A stretch of DNA of 64,000 nucleotides from Dehalobacter restrictus DSM 9455 (GCF_000512895.1 NZ_CP007033.1:2281001-2345000); one strand, 5' to 3'; counted from the first letter of the stretch, positions 8,579 through 17,579 are shown. The notes: generated by a model from the letters alone, not told the origin. Made by a program: numbers and translations.

Positions 8579-9694
8579 CTACCTCCTTTTCACACATTCG
8601 ACGATTGTATTCCCGATATCGGGAAGCATTACAACTCTATCCGCGAGTTTCGCTTCAATAATGGCACGGGGCATGCCGTAAATAATACAGGTTTTCTCAG
8701 ATTCGGCAATCGCATAAGCCCCTTCTGCCTTCAAGGACTTCATGCCGGCCAGACCATCGCTCCCCATCCCTGTCATCACGACTCCCATGACACCGGCTCC
8801 GGCTTCTTTGGCCAGGGACAGAAACATTACATCGACAGACGGCTTGTAAAGAGTGGCAATCGGTGATTCTACAGTGACATTCGCGATAAGCCCGCTGCTG
8901 TTTCTTGTCACCTGAAACTGTTTTCCGGCCTGTCCGATATAAACCGTACCTGCTTTCAGCAGCTCGCCGTGCTCAACTTCCTTCACTGCAACCTCACAGA
9001 TGCTGTTCAGCCTGGAAGCCAGGGAGGCTGTAAATCCAGCCGGCATATGCTGGGCGACAATTACGGGAACCGGAAAATTTCGGGGCAGCTTGCTCAGAAC
9101 ATTCTGCAGAGCGCTTGGTCCGCCCGTCGAAGTACCGATCGCCACAATTTCTATTTTGCGGCCGGGAACGTTAACGACCGGCTTGCCTGCATCCTGTTTT
9201 CCCAATCCGGGAGTTGGCTGCATCTGCTGTCTAACAAGCGGTGGCGCAGACCCCATACTTTTTTTGTTCAAACGCGTAGGATCTACACCGGCAACACTTT
9301 TGATCTTCAAGATAATCTCTTCAGCCAGGACTGCGAGATCATCTCCCTCTCTGCCTGAAGGCTTCGCGACAACCTCAACAGCACCAAGGTCAAATGCTTT
9401 CATCGTCATCTTGGTGCCGTCAGTTGTTACGGAACTTAACACAATGACCGGTGTCGGCTGCCAGCGCATGATCTCTTCCAGCGCTTCCAATCCGTTCATC
9501 ACCGGCATCTCTACATCCATGGTCACAACATCCGGTTTTAGGGCTTGAAGCTTCAATATCCCTTCTTTTCCATCCTGTGCAGTATCCACGACTTGAATAG
9601 CCGGATCACTGCTCAATATTTTTTTCAAAGACATCCTGATGAAAGGTGAATCATCGACAACCAGGACCTTGATCGGCTTAAGCAATTTGTTCAT
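8579..9694 (-). CDS. cheB: CheB chemoreceptor glutamate methylesterase/deamidase
   Basis: 371 aa, full two-domain CheB. The receiver domain has the acidic pair VVDDS (residues 14-15) and phospho-acceptor Asp60 in VTMDVEMPV. The esterase domain has the Ser-His-Asp set: Ser189 in GTSTGGPSA, His216 in AQHMPAG and the Asp in GMGSDGLAG. CheB removes methyl groups from receptors placed by CheR (encoded at 35626), giving adaptation. The 5' end overlaps cheW by 17 bases. Confidence 0.97.
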   Translation of the reverse strand: MNKLLKPIKVLVVDDSPFIRMSLKKILSSDPAIQVVDTAQDGKEGILKLQALKPDVVTMDVEMPVMNGLEALEEIMRWQPTPVIVLSSVTTDGTKMTMKAFDLGAVEVVAKPSGREGDDLAVLAEEIILKIKSVAGVDPTRLNKKSMGSAPPLVRQQMQPTPGLGKQDAGKPVVNVPGRKIEIVAIGTSTGGPSALQNVLSKLPRNFPVPVIVAQHMPAGFTASLASRLNSICEVAVKEVEHGELLKAGTVYIGQAGKQFQVTRNSSGLIANVTVESPIATLYKPSVDVMFLSLAKEAGAGVMGVVMTGMGSDGLAGMKSLKAEGAYAIAESEKTCIIYGMPRAIIEAKLADRVVMLPDIGNTIVECVKRR

Positions 9695-10124
9695 TCATAC
9701 CATCTCCACTTATCAGTTGATCCAGCTTCAGGAGGATGAGCAGTCTTTCACCTATCTTGCCAACTCCGCGGATGTAATTTGAATCCATGCCAAGTGCTAT
9801 CGGCGGGGGCGGTTCTATCGCTTCACTGTCCAGCCACAGCACTTCTGTCACGCTGTCAACCCGAATGCCAAACACCCTGCCGTCAATTTGCAGAACAACG
9901 ATCCTGCTTAAATCGGTTTCTTCCGCGGCAAGCATACCAAACCGGGACCTGAGATTAACAATCGGAATGACGTTTCCGCGCAAATTGATGACACCCTCAA
10001 TATAGCTGCGGGCCTTTGGTACTCTGGTAATAGGAGGGATCCGGATGATTTCCTGGACCTTCATAATATCCACTCCAAATTCTTCCGAACCTAACGAAAA
10101 AGTAACCATTTGTTCTTCCGCCAT
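9678..10124 (-). CDS. cheW: CheW chemotaxis coupling protein
   Basis: 148 aa single CheW domain (VTFSLGSEEFGVDIMKVQEI; RSYIEGVINLRGNVIPIVNL). It links receptors to CheA. A GGCGGT-type site precedes the ATG, and the gene lies between cheA and cheB. Confidence 0.95.
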   Translation of the reverse strand: MAEEQMVTFSLGSEEFGVDIMKVQEIIRIPPITRVPKARSYIEGVINLRGNVIPIVNLRSRFGMLAAEETDLSRIVVLQIDGRVFGIRVDSVTEVLWLDSEAIEPPPPIALGMDSNYIRGVGKIGERLLILLKLDQLISGDGMNEQIA

Positions 10125-10143
10125 AATTAGAGTACCGCCTTTC

Positions 10144-12249
10144 TTAATGCTTGATTAAAATATCCTGTAGAAGAGATCCGATGTCCAAAATCAATGTTAC
10201 TTTGCCGTCTCCGAGAATGGTTGCCCCTGCAATCCCCGGTAAACCGTTCAGATAATCTCCCAGAGACTTGATGACAACCTCCTGTTGGCCCTGTAGTTCA
10301 TCGACGATAAGTCCTACGGTTTTATCGCCCAAACCAACCACAACGACATAGACTTCATCATGGATGGCTGCACTTTCGGGTAAATCAAATTTCTGTTTTA
10401 AAGAAATCAGCGGCAGGGTATTGCCCCTGAGCTGAACCATCGGCAAGCTTCCGACACTCTTAATATCACACTTGTTGACAAGAAGCGTCTCAACCACGGA
10501 AGACAAGGGTACTGCATAGGTCTCATTACCCACTTCAACGAGCAGCGCCTGAATAATAGCCAGCGTCAGCGGCAGCCGGATAATCATCGACGTTCCGGCA
10601 CCCCTACTTGTCTTGATATCAACGATGCCGCCTAAATTCGTAATGGCTTTTTTCACAACGTCCATACCGACACCGCGTCCGGAGATATCCGTTATTTGAT
10701 CGGCGGTGCTGAATCCGGGCAGAAAAATAAGATTGGCAATATCGTTTTCAGATAAGCCTTCCCTTTCACTGATCAGGCCTTTTTCTACAGCTTTTTTGTA
10801 GATTTTATCGAGGTTAAGTCCGGCGCCGTCATCCGAGACGATGATGGCAATATGGTTTCCTTCATGGTAGGCATCAAGGGTAATCGTTCCTGCTTCAGGC
10901 TTTCCGACTGTGAGCCTTTCTTCTGGCGGCTCTATGCCGTGGTCAACCGAGTTGCGGATAATATGTGTCAACGGGTCACCGATCATTTCGATGACGATCT
11001 TGTCCAGTTCTGTTTCTTCACCGTGAATAACAAGTTCGATCCTTTTACCGGTCTTCCGGCAAAAATCCCGGACAAGACGCGGATAACGGCTGAATATCGT
11101 GCCAATCGGCACCATACGCAGCCTCATGACACTTTCCTGAAGATCATTCATCAAACGCCCAAGGTAGACATTTGCTTCATTAAGGTTTGAAACAAGCGGA
11201 TCGGACTGGTTTTCCGTCTGCAGGTCCTGACCGATTTTCACCAGTCTGGTTCTGGTAATCACCATTTCTCCGACAAGATTAATCAGGTTATCCATTCTGG
11301 CTGTGTCCACACGGATCGTATGCACCTGATTAACATCTTTCTGCGGCTGTTCATTGTTTTGTTCAACAGGCTGATTCGCTTGTTTTGAACGGCTCATGGA
11401 AGCGGGTTCTTCGACATTCTTCTCTGTCCTGATAGGATTTACATCTGATTCCGGCAATGTGTAATTCATGACCCGGACGTCGAAAATTTCGGATATTTCT
11501 AGAATGTCAGCCCGGATGTCTTCCTGCGATTCATTGGTCACAAACAGCATATTGAACTCCAGTGCATCACTAACTTCAAGCTCATCAATTGAAGGGATGA
11601 TCTTCACAACATTGCCGAGCAGCTCCAGCCTTTGAATAGTCATGACCGCCCTTACCGCTTTCATCATGGTATTCGGTTCAAGTACCACGTTCAGCCGATA
11701 AACAGACTTGCTGGCAAATGCCGCTTCTCTGACCGTCCCGGTTTCCTCCGGTGACAGAGCGAAGGCAACCCCGGGCTTGTCTTCCTTTTCTTCTGCCTGA
11801 TTTTTTCCGGCGAACGGCTTGCTTTCTTGCGCCAGGGCTCCGGTCTCGGTGATGGTCTTCATCTGAGAGGTCAGATCCCCATAATCGACTGAAATAGCTA
11901 AACGCTGCCCGACCTGCGCCAACATCATTTTTACTTTATCGGTTACCGCCAGCAGCACATCAATAATCTCATTGGTTACCAGCATTTTTCCCTGTCTCAG
12001 TTTATCGAGCAGATCTTCCGCGGCATGCGTTAATTCGACGATCGGGGTAAATCCCATCGTTCCCGAGGCGCCTTTTAAACTATGCGCACTTCGGAAAAGA
12101 TCATTAACCAGCGAAATATTTTCGCCGTCTCTTTCTAATTCCAGCAGGCCGGAGCCAAGCTTTTCTATTTGCTCCTGAGAATCGAGTAAGTAGAACTCCA
12201 GAAAGTCATCAAGATCAATCCCCATATTTTTTTTATCAGCCTGACTCAT
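10144..12249 (-). CDS. cheA: CheA chemotaxis histidine kinase
   Basis: 701 aa. HPt domain with phospho-His56 in AHSLKGASGTMG; P2-like docking region near residues 175-270; dimerisation domain with HTIRVDTARMDNLINLVGE; ATPase N box (HIIRNSVDHGIE), G1 (SDDGAGL) and G2 (SGRGVGMDVV); C-terminal CheW-like domain. CheA phosphorylates CheY and CheB. GGAGGCGTGAATT precedes the ATG. As the first gene of the cheA-to-fliY run it probably lies near the operon promoter, although no convincing sigma box was identified. Confidence 0.97.
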   Translation of the reverse strand: MSQADKKNMGIDLDDFLEFYLLDSQEQIEKLGSGLLELERDGENISLVNDLFRSAHSLKGASGTMGFTPIVELTHAAEDLLDKLRQGKMLVTNEIIDVLLAVTDKVKMMLAQVGQRLAISVDYGDLTSQMKTITETGALAQESKPFAGKNQAEEKEDKPGVAFALSPEETGTVREAAFASKSVYRLNVVLEPNTMMKAVRAVMTIQRLELLGNVVKIIPSIDELEVSDALEFNMLFVTNESQEDIRADILEISEIFDVRVMNYTLPESDVNPIRTEKNVEEPASMSRSKQANQPVEQNNEQPQKDVNQVHTIRVDTARMDNLINLVGEMVITRTRLVKIGQDLQTENQSDPLVSNLNEANVYLGRLMNDLQESVMRLRMVPIGTIFSRYPRLVRDFCRKTGKRIELVIHGEETELDKIVIEMIGDPLTHIIRNSVDHGIEPPEERLTVGKPEAGTITLDAYHEGNHIAIIVSDDGAGLNLDKIYKKAVEKGLISEREGLSENDIANLIFLPGFSTADQITDISGRGVGMDVVKKAITNLGGIVDIKTSRGAGTSMIIRLPLTLAIIQALLVEVGNETYAVPLSSVVETLLVNKCDIKSVGSLPMVQLRGNTLPLISLKQKFDLPESAAIHDEVYVVVVGLGDKTVGLIVDELQGQQEVVIKSLGDYLNGLPGIAGATILGDGKVTLILDIGSLLQDILIKH

Positions 12250-12436
12250 AATTCACGCCTCCATTATTATTCCTTATAAACCAAAACGATAAAAAGCAGG
12301 CATCTGTTATAAAGTATGTCAAAAAACAAAATTCGCCATTTCTTATGGAAATCCTCTTAAATGACTGAATTATGCACAATTTTTCCTTAAATTTTTTGTT
12401 GAAAATTGTAATGAATCATTTGGGAAACGACAAATT

Positions 12437-12463
12437 AAAAAATTCCTTGGCAGGAATTTTTTT
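12437..12463 (-). terminator. Intrinsic terminator after the fliD-fliS-fliT-like genes
   Basis: AAAAATTCC, a 6-base TTGGCA/TGCCAA loop and GGAATTTTT form a stem ending in a T run on both strands. It lies between the FliT-like gene and cheA and would separate the two operons. The rest of 12250-12475 is AT-rich and shows no gene. A TTGACA box near 12320 has no good -10 partner. Confidence 0.65.
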
Positions 12464-12475
12464 GGGGATTGGCAT

Positions 12476-12985
12476 CTATTTTAATTTATTAATGAATCTT
12501 GCTTCTGCCGTTCCTTTTTGATGATACGCATTGCGTGTTGTCAGAACGTTTTGAAACCGGTGAAGTTCCAGTTTAACAGCTTCCAGCTCCATTTGTAATC
12601 TCGGTATAATGATCCTGTCCAGTTCCAAGACCTCCTGCCTATGCCTCTGCAAACTTTGCCCTGCCGCAAGCAGTGCTTCATAGCTTAGTTTACTTATACG
12701 AGGCTGTAAAGCCAATAGTCCAAAAGTACCATTTCCAGTCTCGGAGCAGATCTTTTCTTGAATCGTCTGGGACTTTACCGCTCTTTCCCGGAAACGAACG
12801 AAGGATTCATCCCGGTAAGCGGAAAAAGCGGATAACGCCTGTTCAAGGCGTTCATCTAACCTTTCTTTCATCTCCATATTATCCAGAAAGCTCCTGAAAG
12901 TATTCATTTTCCCCAGGAGCTCCTGGTAATCCAAAAAATCCTCCGTATATAATTCAGTCAGATCCTTGACCAGTTTTTCCAACAT
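12476..12985 (-). CDS. FliT-like flagellar coiled-coil protein (putative chaperone)
   Basis: 169 aa from the ATG at 12985, three bases after the fliS stop, with GGGGG upstream. The protein is helical and charged throughout, with no catalytic motif (start LEKLVKDLTELYTEDFLDYQ). I do not recognise the family with certainty. Position directly after fliS is where fliT lies in many bacteria, and size and helical content fit a FliD/FlgK export chaperone. Function is inferred from place and shape only. Confidence 0.6.
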   Translation of the reverse strand: MLEKLVKDLTELYTEDFLDYQELLGKMNTFRSFLDNMEMKERLDERLEQALSAFSAYRDESFVRFRERAVKSQTIQEKICSETGNGTFGLLALQPRISKLSYEALLAAGQSLQRHRQEVLELDRIIIPRLQMELEAVKLELHRFQNVLTTRNAYHQKGTAEARFINKLK

Positions 12986-12987
12986 AC

Positions 12988-13392
12988 TTATGCCCCCATA
13001 CGGACGATCCTGGCAGTTTCTATCCACATATCCCTGAAAGCTTCGAAGAATTCAATCACCGGCCGCAAATAGTCAGGATCTTTTTTGATATTCGCTTTGA
13101 CGACTTCACCATAATAGAAATCATACAACGATCTGAGGTTGACGGCAATCTCTCCGCCGGCCTCCATATCAAGGGTTGTATTAAGCTCATTAATGATATC
13201 GCCAACACGAACCAAGCTGTTGTTCGCTTCTTCGTATCTGTTCTCTTCAAGCGCCTTCTCCGCTAAACGCAGGAACTTGATCGCACCCGTATAGAGCATA
13301 ATTAAAAGTTTATCCGGTGAAGCTGTTTCCACCGCTGCCTGCCTATAGGCCGTCTGAGGATTGCTGAAAACATTTGGTTGCATGTTGCTCAT
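12988..13392 (-). CDS. fliS: FliS flagellin export chaperone
   Basis: 134 aa from the ATG at 13392 behind GGGAGAG. Conserved FliS signature: NPQTAYRQAAVETASPDKLL and IMLYTGAIKFLRLAEKALEE, then ANNSLVRVGDIINEL. FliS binds the C-terminal helices of unexported flagellin and, in Bacillus, also helps FliW release. It follows fliD, the usual order. Confidence 0.95.
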   Translation of the reverse strand: MSNMQPNVFSNPQTAYRQAAVETASPDKLLIMLYTGAIKFLRLAEKALEENRYEEANNSLVRVGDIINELNTTLDMEAGGEIAVNLRSLYDFYYGEVVKANIKKDPDYLRPVIEFFEAFRDMWIETARIVRMGA

Positions 13393-13464
13393 GATGCCAC
13401 TCTCCCTTGTTAATGATGCAGTCATACGCTGTGCTACTGCCGTAAAAGCACAAAATCTGTAAGC

Positions 13465-14904
13465 TTATTTGTCACTGTTACTGCTTGTCGACATCGATTT
13501 CACCATTGACGTCAGCCAGTCGCTCTGACTGCTGATCCCAGCCAGCTGCGTTTCCAGCTTGGAGAATTTCAGCCGGGTTTTTTCCTGGTAGTCGGCGATT
13601 TTCGCTGTAAAATCTGTAATTTGTGTTTTGATATCTTTAATCTGATCATCATACGTGCTCTTCGTCTTATCCATCGTGCCGCCATACATGATCAACGGAT
13701 GGAGATACTCCTCCATGATATTGGCAAGACCCTCGGCCTGCTGAGAGGCGGTTGACGCATCCACGGGCGTTACCGCTCCTGCCGGGGCCCCAAACAAGTT
13801 GGCGACACTGTTGGCATTTTCCTTCATGGCCGTGTTAAATTTTGCCGTGTCAAATGTCAAGGCGGCACTTTTACCATAATTGTCCGCCGAAGTCGAGATG
13901 CCAATATCAGACAGGACTTTATACGGGCCGGTCGGGTTGTTAACCCCATTGGAAACCATCTGCCTCAGCCTGCTTTGAATTGCCTGCAAGGCCGGATCCG
14001 CATACAGATCCCCTTTGCTCTTTGTTGTATCATTAAAAGATACCTTGGTATCAATAAAATTCATCACAGAGTTATACTGATCGACAAAAGACTTGACCGC
14101 TGCTTCGGCCTCTGAATAGCTTGCTGTTACCTTCACTGTCACTGTCGTATCGGGATCTTCACTGTTGATGTTCAGCGTGACCCCGGGAATAGCCGACGTA
14201 ACGGTATTACTGGCACTCTTAATATTGGAAATTCCGTTAATCGTCAGCTGGGCATCTTTGGCTTCCTGACTGACATTCAGGCTATCGTCCGCCTTGAGAA
14301 TTCCAAGCTGATGCAGCACCGTCCCACTGACTTCAGAGAAGGATGCCGCATTTTCCTCCCCGGTCTGCTTGGACATGACCGCCAAACGGTAACCGCCTTC
14401 GACCTGAATGACCGATGCGCTGACACCCACCTGGGCATTATTGATGGCATCCGCAAGATCTTTCAGGCTTTCCCCGGCGGCCACATTGATATCTGCCGTC
14501 TTTTCACCGACGGTGATCTTAAAACTCCCTGCACCCAAAGAAGTTGCAGAAGTGGTATCCATTACGGTCTGAACCTCACTGACGGCTGTTTGGGCTACTG
14601 CTGCCTGAATCACTTTGATGCTGTATGTCCCCTGAACCGCTCCGGAAGCCCCGGAAGCAGTCAGCAAAGAAGTATCACTGGAAGAAGCCGAAGTCGAACT
14701 CCAAGTAGCAGCCGACTGCAACTTGGTCAGCGTATTTTCGAGACTGGATAATCTTGTATTGACATCCTGCCAGGCACTCTGTTTCGTTTCCAGTGACGTC
14801 TTCCGTTCCTGCATCGTGGTTAACGGCTGGCTGTAGCTGGTTACCATCGTACTGACAATGGAAGAAAAATCATATCCGGATAAACCGGGCAAATTTACAG
14901 ACAT
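13465..14904 (-). CDS. fliD: FliD flagellar filament cap protein
   Basis: 479 aa from the ATG at 14904 with GGGGGG seven bases upstream. The N-terminal FliD_N domain begins LPGLSGYDFSSIVSTMV; the middle domain is variable; the C-terminal FliD_C domain has SALTFDTAKFNTAM-type features and a terminal coiled coil. FliD caps the growing filament and folds flagellin into place. Confidence 0.95.
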   Translation of the reverse strand: MSVNLPGLSGYDFSSIVSTMVTSYSQPLTTMQERKTSLETKQSAWQDVNTRLSSLENTLTKLQSAATWSSTSASSSDTSLLTASGASGAVQGTYSIKVIQAAVAQTAVSEVQTVMDTTSATSLGAGSFKITVGEKTADINVAAGESLKDLADAINNAQVGVSASVIQVEGGYRLAVMSKQTGEENAASFSEVSGTVLHQLGILKADDSLNVSQEAKDAQLTINGISNIKSASNTVTSAIPGVTLNINSEDPDTTVTVKVTASYSEAEAAVKSFVDQYNSVMNFIDTKVSFNDTTKSKGDLYADPALQAIQSRLRQMVSNGVNNPTGPYKVLSDIGISTSADNYGKSAALTFDTAKFNTAMKENANSVANLFGAPAGAVTPVDASTASQQAEGLANIMEEYLHPLIMYGGTMDKTKSTYDDQIKDIKTQITDFTAKIADYQEKTRLKFSKLETQLAGISSQSDWLTSMVKSMSTSSNSDK

Positions 14905-14952
14905 TTTCAATCCCCCCTACGGGCTGCACATGCCGAATACCATTCCGGTATG

Positions 14953-15327
14953 TTAGACCTTTTTATCAACCAATAATCCTACAAAATTATCCAAGGAACT
15001 CAGCATATCTAAAAGCTTTTTTGACGGAATTTCATTTAAAACCTCGCCGCTGTCTTCATCGATGATCTTAACCATCACCCGGTTGGACTGTTCATGAATT
15101 TCAAATTTCATTCTTTTATTGACCAGACCCAGGAGCCGGTTCATTTTTTCCGCAGCTTGTTCCACTTCTTCTCTCGGCGCATCTTCCTTAGCGGACGAAG
15201 CATTGTCTTTCTTGTCAACGACAAACTGGGGCAGCTCATCATTACCCCGCTGGAGCTTCTGTCCGGAAAAAGTGTCTGCAGGTATTACGGGCAGCTGGTT
15301 GGCAACAGGTTGGATCGGCGAAACCAC
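14953..15327 (-). CDS. flaG: FlaG family flagellar protein
   Basis: 124 aa from a GTG at 15327 preceded by GGGAGGCGATCGAG. The C-terminal half matches FlaG: NRLLGLVNKRMKFEIHEQSN, VMVKIIDEDSGEVLNEIP and KKLLDML. FlaG influences filament length in several bacteria, by an unclear mechanism. It lies between flagellin and fliD, as is common in Firmicutes. Confidence 0.9.
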   Translation of the reverse strand: MVSPIQPVANQLPVIPADTFSGQKLQRGNDELPQFVVDKKDNASSAKEDAPREEVEQAAEKMNRLLGLVNKRMKFEIHEQSNRVMVKIIDEDSGEVLNEIPSKKLLDMLSSLDNFVGLLVDKKV

Positions 15328-15420
15328 CTCGATCGCCTCCCTTTCTTATTTTCGTTCTCTTTGAAATCTATTCGATTTGCCTTAAGCAAATATCTTTCCA
15401 TTTGTCCCTTATACTGAAGA

Positions 15421-15449
15421 ACCGGCCGGCAGAAGCCGACCGGTTTTTA
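15421..15449 (-). terminator. Stem-loop terminator downstream of flagellin
   Basis: A GC-rich stem of 10 bases per arm (ACCGGTCGGC / GCCGGCCGGT, one mismatch) with a TTCT loop, flanked by a short A run and T-rich tail. The T run is stronger on the plus strand, but the only nearby gene end is flagellin on the minus strand, so flagellin termination is the likely role. Confidence 0.6.
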
Positions 15450-15501
15450 AGTTCACACAAAGTTTAAAACCGGCAAACTTCGGGCGAAAAAGTCTAAAGT
15501 A

Positions 15502-16959
15502 TCAACCCAAGAGTTTCAGAACAGCCTGCGGTACCTGGTTAGCCTGGGCCAGCATCGCAACACCGGCCTGACTCAGGATCTGGCTCTTGGTGAAGCTGGA
15601 CATTTCCTGAGCCATATCGACGTCTTTAATAGTCGATCTGGAAGCAGTCAGGTTCTCAGAAGCAGCCTGCAGGTTGTTGATGGTGTGTTCCAGACGGTTC
15701 TGCATAGCACCAAGGGTGGAACGCTGTGCTGAAACACTTTCCAGAGCGTTGTTGATGGTTGTAATCGCCGTGTTGGCAGCTGCTTGGGTGGAGATATCCG
15801 CACCTGCTACAGTTACGGCCTGCGCCAGTATCGTTTTGTCAGTATTAAATGTAGCAGCGGAAGATGACAGCATCGTTACGACCTGCGTAGCAGTTCCATC
15901 AGTTAAACTACCTAAGCTTGCAGAATTAATTTTCATTGTTCTGCTGGATGCAGCATCCCCAACGGTAACAGAGCTCATATCGTTGTAGACGGTAACAGCA
16001 GCTCCAATATTAGTTCCAGCGGCATCTTGCAACTGGATTGAATCGTTGGCTGCGGTTAGGGTATATTGGGCGGTCTGACCTACAGCATTACCGGCATTGT
16101 TTCCAAATGTGAAAGTTGCACCTTTATAAGCAAATGCATTGGCAGCAACCGTTGCGCCCGTCCAAGTAGTCCCACCGTCGAGTGAATAACTTGCTGCTGT
16201 AACATCACCAGCTGCGACAGCGTCAACTTTGATCATCAAATTTTCATTTCTGTCTCCATTATATGTGCCAGCTGTAATACTCACGCCTCCTGTAATACCG
16301 TCGGCTATTTCAGCAGTTGAAGCAGCAGTATTGTTTACTACAATTTTATATGTCTGGGCACTTAGTCCTCTGCCTAAAGAGCTAGCTTCAATACTCCCAG
16401 CTGCTAATGTTGTTGCACCGGCACCATACAAGCCCAGTTGTGCTCTTGAGGTCGATACCCCTAATGAAAATGCATCCATCGCACCAATTGAGAGGCTTAC
16501 ACTCTGTCCGGCGTTAGCACCGACATGGAAGGTGTCACTCAGTCCACCGGCCAACAGGTTCTGGGTGTTGAATTCAGTAGTATTGGTAATACGGGTGAGT
16601 TCCCCGGCAAGCTGGTCAACTTCAGCCTGAAGTTTGACACGGTCACTTGCTGTGTTGGTATCAGACGCGGACTGAACAGCCAGTTCTCTCATTCTTTGCA
16701 GAATGCTGTGGGATTCGCTCAAGGCACCTTCAGCAGTCTGCACTAAGGAAATTGCACTGGAAGCGTTGCTGATGGCTTTGTTCAAACCGTTGATCTGTCC
16801 GGTCATTTTCTCAGTAATGGCCAGACCTGCTGCATCATCGGCAGCCTTGTTGATTCTGTAACCTGAGGAGAGTTTCTCCAGAGATTTCTGCATAGTATTC
16901 TGGGTACTATACAGACTGCGCTGAGCATTTAAGCTCAAAATGTTGGTATTAACGATCAT
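15502..16959 (-). CDS. fliC: Flagellin
   Basis: 485 aa, longer than the about 300 aa of Bacillus Hag. N-terminal D0/D1 (IVNTNILSLNAQRSLYSTQ; LSSGYRINKAADDAAGLAI) and C-terminal D1/D0 (QNRLEHTINNLQAASENLTA; ending QAVLKLLG) are conserved. The surface-exposed middle, about residues 170-390, is rich in Ala, Gly, Ser and Thr and poor in lysine, giving many hydroxyl side chains that could accept O-glycans. The gene has its own sigma-28 promoter and a structured leader with probable CsrA sites. Nearby fliB and the sugar locus suggest the protein is modified. Confidence 0.97.
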   Translation of the reverse strand: MIVNTNILSLNAQRSLYSTQNTMQKSLEKLSSGYRINKAADDAAGLAITEKMTGQINGLNKAISNASSAISLVQTAEGALSESHSILQRMRELAVQSASDTNTASDRVKLQAEVDQLAGELTRITNTTEFNTQNLLAGGLSDTFHVGANAGQSVSLSIGAMDAFSLGVSTSRAQLGLYGAGATTLAAGSIEASSLGRGLSAQTYKIVVNNTAASTAEIADGITGGVSITAGTYNGDRNENLMIKVDAVAAGDVTAASYSLDGGTTWTGATVAANAFAYKGATFTFGNNAGNAVGQTAQYTLTAANDSIQLQDAAGTNIGAAVTVYNDMSSVTVGDAASSRTMKINSASLGSLTDGTATQVVTMLSSSAATFNTDKTILAQAVTVAGADISTQAAANTAITTINNALESVSAQRSTLGAMQNRLEHTINNLQAASENLTASRSTIKDVDMAQEMSSFTKSQILSQAGVAMLAQANQVPQAVLKLLG

Positions 16960-16963
16960 GATT

Positions 16964-17005
16964 ATCCCTCCATGAATTTTATTCGTTCCGCATCCTTGCA
17001 GAACG
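16964..17005 (-). promoter_or_regulatory. Probable CsrA-binding sites in the flagellin leader
   Basis: Read on the minus strand, CGTTCTGC and GCGGAACG pair (16984-17005; eight pairs including one T-G) and present AAGGAT as a six-base loop, i.e. GGA exactly in the loop. A second GGA lies in the Shine-Dalgarno ATGGAGGGA at 16966-16974, about 25 bases downstream. Two sites, one in a hairpin and one over the SD, match the known arrangement of the Bacillus subtilis hag leader bound by CsrA. csrA and fliW are at 26648-27349. Binding itself is inferred. Confidence 0.75.
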
Positions 17006-17016
17006 TTCCTGATTTT

Positions 17017-17038
17017 GTTTCCAGGCCGGTCCGGAAAC
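17017..17038 (-). promoter_or_regulatory. 5'-end hairpin of flagellin mRNA
   Basis: GTTTCC ... GGAAAC with a 10-base interior (minus strand GGACCGGCCT) lies just a few bases after the predicted transcription start, ahead of the CsrA hairpin. It could protect the 5' end or serve as an extra GGA site. The role is inferred. Confidence 0.5.
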
Positions 17039-17051
17039 CATTTCAGTTATC

Positions 17052-17079
17052 TTATCGGAATAAGTCTTTTGCTTCTTTA
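17052..17079 (-). promoter_or_regulatory. Sigma-28 (SigD/FliA) promoter of flagellin
   Basis: On the minus strand TAAA (17079-17076), 16 bases, then TCCGATAA (17059-17052). This matches the sigma-28 consensus TAAA-N15/16-GCCGATAA in 11 of 12 positions. Predicted start near 17045 gives a leader of about 86 bases. The anti-sigma factor FlgM is encoded at 31638-31922. The region from 17080 to 17266 is AT-rich with no gene seen. Confidence 0.85.
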
Positions 17080-17324
17080 CAAGCATATTCGATCAAAATA
17101 TAGGACTTATTCACAATTATCTCTTGATTTCGCTTTATTGCTTTGTTTTTTAGCAAATTATCTTAGGTATGCATTTTGTTTAAGAATGCTCAAAAATTGA
17201 TTTATATATTAAGAAAAGCCCAAATTCCTAGACTATAAATGATTTTACAATCCTAAATTATATAATTAATGACTCAACTTTCCCACCATTAAATAATGGT
17301 TAAAGCCATGATTTTTCTGACACA

Positions 17325-17579
17325 TCAGGTTGCAAACAACAATCGTTCTTTGAAAGACCGTGGAATAGTGCTAAGAAAAGTATCCATAATCATATTGGCT
17401 AATTCCTGGCTTATGACAGGAAAATTGCTTAGAACACGCCTGAGAGTGTCGATTAACAATACTAATGCTTGAGAAAGTTTGAGATCTTCCATTTCATCAC
17501 TGTAATAGTAAAATAGTTCTCCAATTGTCCTATCATCCTGAGTATTTCTGCTTTCAACTGCTAACATAATGTATCTTAG
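17325..17579 (-). pseudogene. IS4-type transposase, C-terminal fragment (copy A)
   Basis: Encodes the last ~84 residues of the transposase (MLAVESRNTQDDRTIGELF onward, ending KERLLFAT), identical in register with the intact C-terminus of copy B. It is cut off from the rest of its gene by the IS5-type insertion at the duplicated TTAG (17576-17579). Confidence 0.9.

Noticed and set aside
12250-12436. Sigma-A promoter for cheA from TTGACA near 12320
   Set aside because: No acceptable -10 box at 16-18 bases spacing; left unassigned.
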